Shown here piece by piece: positions 7,377 to 11,981 of a stretch of 11,981 nucleotides of DNA. The position numbers and the translations under genes were made by a program. The notes beneath the pieces are model-generated. The model was not told the DNA's origin, made no database searches, and was given only the letters and a program-made list of their open reading frames with translations. Location: assembly GCA_030838305.1 (NCBI GenBank), contig JAUTWY010000012.1, positions 1 through 11,981 of the forward strand. Direction: 5' to 3'. This DNA is from Acidobacteriaceae bacterium (lineage in GTDB: Bacteria; Acidobacteriota; Terriglobia; Terriglobales; Acidobacteriaceae). Within the stretch, counting starts at the first letter, position 1. Every line of letters begins with the position of its first letter.

Positions 7377-8165
7377 CTACAACCCTTTATACATGCCGCC
7401 ATCGACCAGCACTGTCTGCCCGGTGATGTAAGAAGCCCGCTCCGATGCAAGCCAGACAACGGTCTCGGCGACTTCGCGGGGCTCCCCCAGTCTTTTCACT
7501 GGAGCATCCGCGGCCCAGCCATCGAAAATCTCTTTCTCGCTTTTTCCCGTCAGCGAGGCGCGTGCAGTAGCCAGTTCCTTGAGACGATCCGTCGCTGTGA
7601 AACCCGGGCCAACATTGTTCACCAGAATTCCATCTTTGCCAAACTCGTTGGCGAGGCTCTTGACCAGCCCAACCACCGCCGCACGCACCGCGTTTGAGAG
7701 CACAAGATCGGTGACCGGCTGCTTCGTAGTAATAGAAGTCAGCGTGATGATGCGGCCCCAGTGCTTCCGTTGCATGTGGGGAATAACCTCGCGCGCAAAG
7801 TAAACCGTGCTGAGGAAGTTCAGTTCAAGGGAGCGCTGCCATTCTTCGAGGCTGGCGGCCAGAAATCCTTTGGCCGGGGGACCGCCCGCATTGGTGACAC
7901 AAATGTCGATGCCGCCGAATTCCTTCGCGACAGAAGCCACGAAGCGGCTGACGGCGCCCGCGTCGGTCACGTCGAAAGCCTCGGCAAGCACCTCGACACC
8001 GTGTTGCTTTCTGATTTTCGTGGCTGCGTCCTGCAACGTATGGTGGTTTCGCGCGCACATCGCGACGCGGCAGCCTTCGCCAGCGAACGCTTCCGCTGTA
8101 GCGCGGCCAATTCCCTGACTGGATGCGGCTACGAGAGCGACACGGTCTTTCAGGCCAAGATTCAT
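7377..8165 (-). CDS. Atypical SDR oxidoreductase, FabG-like
   Basis: 262-residue short-chain dehydrogenase/reductase with a Rossmann fold, usually annotated 3-oxoacyl-ACP reductase-like. Recognisable parts are the nucleotide loop ASSQGIG at 14-20 (replacing TGxxxGxG), D65 in FDVTD, TNAGG at 91-95, N116, S144 and the C-terminal GQTVLVDGG. The catalytic YxxxK is absent: the aligned segment is LVLSNAVRAAVVGLVKS, which places S157 at the Tyr position and R161 at the Lys position. This matches a known SDR subgroup described as lacking a perfect cofactor motif and catalytic tetrad. Such a protein may be a reductase with altered chemistry, or not a reductase at all. I chose ATG 8165 because homologues begin close to MNLGLKDRVALV. 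A GTG at 8195, with AAGGGA six bases upstream, would add ten residues and has the better ribosome binding site. It is the first gene of the six-gene minus-strand run. Confidence 0.88.
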   Translation of the reverse strand: MNLGLKDRVALVAASSQGIGRATAEAFAGEGCRVAMCARNHHTLQDAATKIRKQHGVEVLAEAFDVTDAGAVSRFVASVAKEFGGIDICVTNAGGPPAKGFLAASLEEWQRSLELNFLSTVYFAREVIPHMQRKHWGRIITLTSITTKQPVTDLVLSNAVRAAVVGLVKSLANEFGKDGILVNNVGPGFTATDRLKELATARASLTGKSEKEIFDGWAADAPVKRLGEPREVAETVVWLASERASYITGQTVLVDGGMYKGL

Positions 8166-8252
8166 GAAGAAGGAATTATAAACGGTGGGTCGCACATTCC
8201 TTCCCTTGCAGGAGTTCTTTCGCACCATTAACCTGATAGAGGCGAGGTTCAC
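8166..8252. promoter_or_regulatory. Divergent promoter/operator region
   Basis: This 87-bp gap must hold the control signals for the SDR operon (minus) and the PLP-enzyme gene (plus). Reading minus, a perfect TATAAT occupies 8175-8180, ending nine bases before ATG 8165; no good -35 box lies 16-18 bp upstream of it. Eight-base inverted arms GAAGGAAT (8169-8176) and ATTCCTTC (8196-8203) flank that box. A near-direct repeat TCGCACATT (8190-8198) and TCGCACCATT (8220-8229) is spaced 30 bp, about three helical turns. For the plus gene, GAGG at 8244-8247 is a good ribosome binding site; its promoter is not clear, with only a weak TTGCAG at 8206-8211. No riboswitch is recognisable. Confidence 0.55.
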
Positions 8253-9452
8253 ATGAAACGGCACACCCACAAGCCCGAGACCAAGGCGGCGCGCGGAGCG
8301 GCCAACCTGGAGAAGAAAAACGGGCCGCTGTCCATTCCGATCTACCAGACTTCCACGTTCGAAGTCACGGATAACGATGAGCAGCTGCGCGCCACCCACA
8401 CCGACCACTTTTACACGCGCTATGGCAATCCCACGAACACGGTCGCCGAAAAGACCATCGCGGCCCTGGAAGGCGTGGATGCCGCGCTGACCTTCGCCTC
8501 CGGCATGGGCGCAATTACCACGACGCTCATGGCGCTGCTCAAGGGCGGCGACCACGTCGTCGCCCAGCGCGATATTTACGGCGGCGTGAATAAGTTCCTG
8601 TCGCAATGGCTGCCGAAGATGGGGATCGAGACCACCTTCGTCGATACGACCGACTATGAGCAGCACGCGCGCGCCATCCGTGCCAACACGAAACTGCTTT
8701 ATCTGGAGTCGCCAACCAATCCAACTTTGCGGATTGTCGATTTCAAGAAAGTGGCAAGCTTGGCCAAACAGCACAAGCTGCTTAGCATGATTGACGCGAC
8801 CTTCGGCACCCCCATCAATCAGCATCCCGCGGAGTTCGGCATCGATCTGGTGATGCATTCGGGAACGAAGTATCTATCTGGGCATACCGATTTGATTTGC
8901 GGCGTTGTGGCCGGACGGCAGGAATTGATCGAAAAAGTCTGGGAAACGCGAACGACGCTGGGCAATTGCATGGACCCGCATGCCTCGTGGATGCTGGTGC
9001 GGGGATTGAAGACGTTGGCAGTGCGCGTGGCCCGGCAGAATGAAAATGCGCAGCGGGTGGCTGAATTCTTGTCGGCGCAGTCCAAGGTGCGAAAGGTTCA
9101 CTATCCATTTCTAAAGGACCATCCGCAGAACACCATAGCACGCGAGCAGATGAGCGGTGGTGGAGGCATGGTCAGCTTCGAAGTGGAAGGCACAGCCGAA
9201 GACGCTCGCCGCGTCAGCGAGTCGATGCGCCTGTTCACGCTTGCCCCGAGCCTCGGCGGCGTGGAGTCGCTGGTTTCAATCCCGGTCCTGACTTCGCACG
9301 CGATGATCCCAGCCGCAGAGCGCGCGAAGATGGGCGTGACCGAACAGATGATCCGCCTCTCGGTAGGAATCGAGAATGCGGATGACCTGATCGCAGACTT
9401 GGAGCACGCGCTGGAAGCAGTGGCGGCGTCGCAACAAGTGCAAGTGGGCTAG
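8253..9452 (+). CDS. Trans-sulfuration PLP enzyme (cystathionine gamma-synthase or gamma-lyase)
   Basis: 399-residue enzyme of the Cys/Met metabolism PLP family (fold type I). The PLP lysine is K206 in HSGTKYLSGHTD. YTRYGNPT (54-61) supplies the Tyr and Arg that reach the neighbouring subunit's cofactor phosphate. Y109 in DIYGGVNKF is the stacking tyrosine, ESPTNPTLR (152-160) is conserved, and D181 pairs with the pyridine nitrogen. Methionine gamma-lyases usually have a Cys two residues after that Tyr; here it is G111, arguing against that activity. SLGGVESL near the C-terminus carries the Glu found in cystathionine gamma-synthases and gamma-lyases. These two cannot be separated safely by eye. 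It is transcribed divergently from the operon that ends in thrC-thrB, which makes a role in homoserine-derived amino acids or trans-sulfuration likely. The start ATG has GAGG five bases upstream. Confidence 0.93.
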   Translation: MKRHTHKPETKAARGAANLEKKNGPLSIPIYQTSTFEVTDNDEQLRATHTDHFYTRYGNPTNTVAEKTIAALEGVDAALTFASGMGAITTTLMALLKGGDHVVAQRDIYGGVNKFLSQWLPKMGIETTFVDTTDYEQHARAIRANTKLLYLESPTNPTLRIVDFKKVASLAKQHKLLSMIDATFGTPINQHPAEFGIDLVMHSGTKYLSGHTDLICGVVAGRQELIEKVWETRTTLGNCMDPHASWMLVRGLKTLAVRVARQNENAQRVAEFLSAQSKVRKVHYPFLKDHPQNTIAREQMSGGGGMVSFEVEGTAEDARRVSESMRLFTLAPSLGGVESLVSIPVLTSHAMIPAAERAKMGVTEQMIRLSVGIENADDLIADLEHALEAVAASQQVQVG

Positions 9453-9601
9453 GGCTCCAGTTCCGAGTTCGCAGCTTTTCGGACTCAGTCTAGCCCCTAG
9501 TGGAATAGCTCGCTCTCGAACGCGTGGCAGAATCTTCCGACAGAAACCCCGGCCTCGTAAGAGGCCGGGAGTTGCGGGTTTTGCTTCTGCCGCACGCCTG
9601 G
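9453..9601. other. Convergent gap with terminator
   Basis: This 149-bp gap lies between the stops of the plus-strand PLP enzyme and the minus-strand receptor. Besides the 9-bp hairpin at 9548-9569, I see no ORF of credible composition and no promoter that a gene here would need. Confidence 0.6.
9548..9569. terminator. Hairpin terminator, probably bidirectional
   Basis: Perfect 9-bp stem CCCGGCCTC / GAGGCCGGG with a four-base GTAA loop. On the minus strand it is followed by GTTTCTG and preceded by an AAAACCC stretch, so it can serve the receptor gene that ends at 9602. On the plus strand a TTTT follows about a dozen bases later, so it could also stop transcription of the PLP-enzyme gene that ends at 9452. 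The AAACCC at 9544-9549 can alternatively pair with GGGTTT at 9576-9581. The U-tracts are modest, so efficiency is uncertain. Confidence 0.7.
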
Positions 9602-11981
9602 CTAGAAGAAGAACTTCAAGGCAAGTTGCAGGATGCGCGCGTTGTGCACCGACGTGATGTAGAGGAAGTTGCTGGCATTGATTGTGTTGTCGCCAGCGCC
9701 GCCTGCCGACCCAGACTCCCCGGCAATCGCCCCCCACTCGGTGTGATTGAAGACGTTGAAGGCTTCGGCGCGGAACTCGGCCGCCACGCTCTCGTGAATG
9801 GCAAAGTGCTTAAACAAGGCCATGTCGAAGTTCGTGCGGCGTGGATTGCGCAGGCTGTTTCTGCCTGAATCACCGAAAGTCAGACCTCTAGGGACAGCAA
9901 ACGCCGCCGGGTTGTACCACAGGGGGCCCGTCTCAGGAGTGGACGTTCGGGTAAAACCCGTGTTAGGGTTGCCGACAATGTCGGCCCGCGAACCTGAGCC
10001 GACACCGGCAGCCACGCCTCCATTGTCGGTGGGGTTGAGCACACTGAATGGTGTCCCCGAGGAAATGCCCACAATGCCAGACCATTCCCAACCACCCAAT
10101 AAAGCGTGGCGAAGACCTGCTCCCCTAAAGAGCGGTATATCCCACACATAACTGAAGTTGAAGATGTGCCGTTGATCAAAATTGGAACTGGCACGGTTGC
10201 CAACGAAATCGTACGCGTTCACCAGGCTGCCATCGCTGCGATCGGAGGAATCGTCAATCGAATGGCTCCACGTGTAGGCGGCACTGAGCGTGAGCTGTCC
10301 CACGCTGCGCCGCAATGACGTTTGCAATGCGTGGTAGACAGAGGACGACTTCAATTCCAGGTGGGTTATCGTTCCATAGCCGGGGTAGGGACGCAGTGGA
10401 TCGGCCAGCACCCCACAAGCCGCCACGCCAAGATTTATCGCAGCCTGGCCAGTAATGGCGACGCCACTGGGCGTCTGCATAGTGCCGCAATCGTCGTGTC
10501 CGTTAGCATTAATCGCCTCTCCGGGTGCATACGGATTCTGGCTGAGAGGAGTCGGGAGTAGTTGATTAAGGTCGCTCTGCCGGGTCAGATGCGTCCCCTT
10601 GCTGCCCACGTAGGAGACAGTTCCCACAGTGTTGTGAGCAATGTCGTGCTGAATATCCAGATGCCATTGCTGCATGTACGGCCAAGTCACCTTGCCGGGT
10701 ATGGAAACAACATTGAGCGGGAACTGCGTCCCTGAAACTGCGCCGCCAATATTCGTGTAACCGGAGATATTCAACTGCTGCTCGGTGGTTGCAAGAGGGG
10801 GCGAATTCTCCAGGGACTCGGTGTTGGCCTCGTTGCCGTTGGTGTGTTCGAAGAAAATGCCGTAGCCGCCACGGATGGCCCACTTGCCGTCACCCTTCGG
10901 GTCCCAGGCAAATCCAATGCGCGGAGCCGGGTTGAACCAGTGAGGTTTCATGCAGCCATCAGGCACTCCAGGGGTAACCCCACATTGAACGATCCCGTTC
11001 GGCAGGTTTGTGACACTGGGTGTCCCCCCGTCAACAGTAAGGAAGCTGACGTTGTCATTCGTCGGGTCCACACTGGTCTGCCCTTGGATGTAGTGAGCCG
11101 GATCGAAATTGAAAGCCTGCTTCTGTTTCTCACGATAGGTCTCAAACAGACTGAGCCGTAAGCCAAGGTTAAGCGTCAGCCGGTTGGTAATGCGCCAGTC
11201 GTCCTGGAAATAAGGTTCGAAGAGCTTATAGCGGTTGTAATACTTGAGCAGGTGATCCTGCTGTCCGAAGCTGGCTATGTTCCCTAACAATAAATCCGCA
11301 AACGGGTTGCCGGTACTGCTGTCGGGAAACTGACTAGGATCAAAGGTTAGGTAACCGGGGTAGGACCCGGCCGCCAGTTCGCCGCCGAACTCATTTTTCT
11401 GCGCGGCGGCAACATAAGCTCCAAATTGCAGGTTATGCTTGCCAACGATTTTGTTGACATTGTCGCGAAAGGTGTAAGTCGGATTGGAATTGTATATTCC
11501 GTTGGGAATATAGCCTGAATCCTGGCCGAAATCGCCGTAGGCGCCATATGGATCCACGAGATTGATTCCCGGCAGTACGCCTCCGCCATTCCCGGGAAAC
11601 AAATCCGTCATCGTGAAGTTAGAAGGCCTTTTCCAGTTGCCCACGTCGTTCAGGATGATGTGGTCGACGGTGTAACTAAATACGAACTCGTTCAACAGCG
11701 TAGGAGAAGCGGTAGCCGTAAGGCGCGCGACCAACCCCACGCCAGGTCCGCCAAACGCGGTGCCAATCGTCGGGAAACTTCCCTGATTGGTCCACAGCGG
11801 AACCGCGGTCGTCGTGTTCCAGGAGTCGTGGATGAAGCGGAAGGTGGCCCGGAGCTTATCATTGAAGTTATGATCCACGCGAATCAGTTCTTCGCGCCAG
11901 TTGGTTGCCTGGGCCGGAGACGCGATAAACGAGTTCCCAGAAGTAGGGGTGGGAATCATGGTCAGCAACCCGGCCACGTTG
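9602..11981 (-). CDS. TonB-dependent receptor, Oar-like beta-barrel (5' partial)
   Basis: C-terminal ~790 residues of a large outer-membrane receptor; the frame is open through the right edge, and the GTG at 11977 is not a credible start. Family features include the strings QDDWRITNRLTLNLGLRL, PRIGFAWDPKGDGKW and RGGYGIFFEHTN, a GNPFADLLLG loop, a barrel rich in Asn, Gly and aromatics, and a final LQLALKFFF whose terminal Phe is the usual outer-membrane assembly signal. These match the Oar-like TonB-dependent transporters of Acidobacteriota, which normally carry an N-terminal signal peptide, a carboxypeptidase-regulatory-like domain and a plug; all of these would lie outside this window. Substrates for this family are mostly unknown, with glycans, peptides and siderophores suggested. 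No partner gene such as a SusD homologue is visible here. Its end converges on the trans-sulfuration gene across a hairpin. Confidence 0.93.
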   Translation of the reverse strand, partial: NVAGLLTMIPTPTSGNSFIASPAQATNWREELIRVDHNFNDKLRATFRFIHDSWNTTTAVPLWTNQGSFPTIGTAFGGPGVGLVARLTATASPTLLNEFVFSYTVDHIILNDVGNWKRPSNFTMTDLFPGNGGGVLPGINLVDPYGAYGDFGQDSGYIPNGIYNSNPTYTFRDNVNKIVGKHNLQFGAYVAAAQKNEFGGELAAGSYPGYLTFDPSQFPDSSTGNPFADLLLGNIASFGQQDHLLKYYNRYKLFEPYFQDDWRITNRLTLNLGLRLSLFETYREKQKQAFNFDPAHYIQGQTSVDPTNDNVSFLTVDGGTPSVTNLPNGIVQCGVTPGVPDGCMKPHWFNPAPRIGFAWDPKGDGKWAIRGGYGIFFEHTNGNEANTESLENSPPLATTEQQLNISGYTNIGGAVSGTQFPLNVVSIPGKVTWPYMQQWHLDIQHDIAHNTVGTVSYVGSKGTHLTRQSDLNQLLPTPLSQNPYAPGEAINANGHDDCGTMQTPSGVAITGQAAINLGVAACGVLADPLRPYPGYGTITHLELKSSSVYHALQTSLRRSVGQLTLSAAYTWSHSIDDSSDRSDGSLVNAYDFVGNRASSNFDQRHIFNFSYVWDIPLFRGAGLRHALLGGWEWSGIVGISSGTPFSVLNPTDNGGVAAGVGSGSRADIVGNPNTGFTRTSTPETGPLWYNPAAFAVPRGLTFGDSGRNSLRNPRRTNFDMALFKHFAIHESVAAEFRAEAFNVFNHTEWGAIAGESGSAGGAGDNTINASNFLYITSVHNARILQLALKFFF

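Larger units (their letters stand above)
1966..8165 (-). other. Probable six-gene operon ending in thrC-thrB
   Basis: Six minus-strand genes follow one another with gaps of 14, 31, 32 and 11 bp and a final 8-bp overlap: SDR, aminotransferase, exported amidohydrolase, cupin, thrC and thrB. No space is left for an internal terminator, and the only divergent promoter region lies just upstream of the SDR. Single transcription is inferred from spacing alone; internal promoters inside coding sequence cannot be excluded. Confidence 0.75.

Noticed and set aside
8166..8252. SAM riboswitch or T-box leader upstream of the trans-sulfuration gene.
   Set aside because: The gap is only 87 bp and shows none of the conserved cores or stems; there is no room for a full aptamer plus expression platform.
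8166..8858. The SDR frame remains open for 231 codons upstream, antisense to the trans-sulfuration gene, giving a 493-residue ORF.
   Set aside because: The SDR fold begins at MNLGLKDRVALV near 8165; the extension lies opposite a clearly coding gene and reads as low-complexity shadow sequence. High GC and codon bias commonly leave such antisense frames open.
8253..9452. Methionine gamma-lyase assignment.
   Set aside because: The characteristic Cys after the stacking Tyr is Gly111, and the GGVES region matches cystathionine enzymes instead.
9276..9737. 153-residue minus-strand ORF spanning the convergent gap.
   Set aside because: It overlaps the ends of two well-supported genes and runs through the terminator hairpin; composition (Arg, Gly, His rich) is that of a shadow frame.
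1..11981. Mobile elements, CRISPR arrays, defence or toxin-antitoxin systems, tRNA genes.
   Set aside because: No transposase, integrase, regular repeat-spacer pattern, terminal inverted repeats, nuclease/helicase modules or tRNA-like cloverleaf were recognised on either strand.

Overview
The window reads as a chromosomal segment of an Acidobacteriota-type soil bacterium. The strongest lineage cue is the large Oar-like TonB-dependent receptor at the right edge, a family that is greatly expanded in that phylum. An exported DinB-family protein, the moderately high GC and the general style of the proteins fit the same assignment, but no marker gene is present, so the taxonomy is inferred.

Layout from left to right: (1) the plus-strand 3' part of a major-facilitator (MFS_3/EntS-like) exporter, followed 15 bp later by a small exported DinB-family protein. 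(2) A 329-bp convergent gap holding one possible 62-residue minus-strand ORF. (3) A six-gene minus-strand run with very short spacings, read from 8165 down to 1966: atypical short-chain dehydrogenase, class I/II aminotransferase, exported amidohydrolase, cupin with a basic N-terminal tail, threonine synthase (thrC) and homoserine kinase (thrB). thrC and thrB overlap by 8 bp. (4) An 87-bp divergent regulatory gap (8166-8252). (5) A plus-strand trans-sulfuration PLP enzyme of the cystathionine gamma-synthase/gamma-lyase type. (6) A 149-bp convergent gap with a strong hairpin terminator. (7) The C-terminal ~790 residues of the TonB-dependent receptor on the minus strand, running off the right edge.

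The functional theme of the centre is the aspartate family of amino acids. ThrB makes O-phosphohomoserine and ThrC converts it to threonine. The divergent PLP enzyme belongs to the homoserine-ester/cystathionine branch, and the aminotransferase is of the aspartate-aminotransferase fold group. The dehydrogenase, cupin and exported amidohydrolase have no known place in threonine synthesis, so their co-location is either a loosely organised housekeeping operon or an undescribed side pathway.

I see no tRNA, rRNA, CRISPR array, insertion sequence, phage gene or recognised defence system. The points most worth checking are the SDR whose catalytic Tyr and Lys are replaced, the compact divergent control region with two competing start models for that SDR, the histone-H1-like tail on the cupin, and the company the threonine genes keep.
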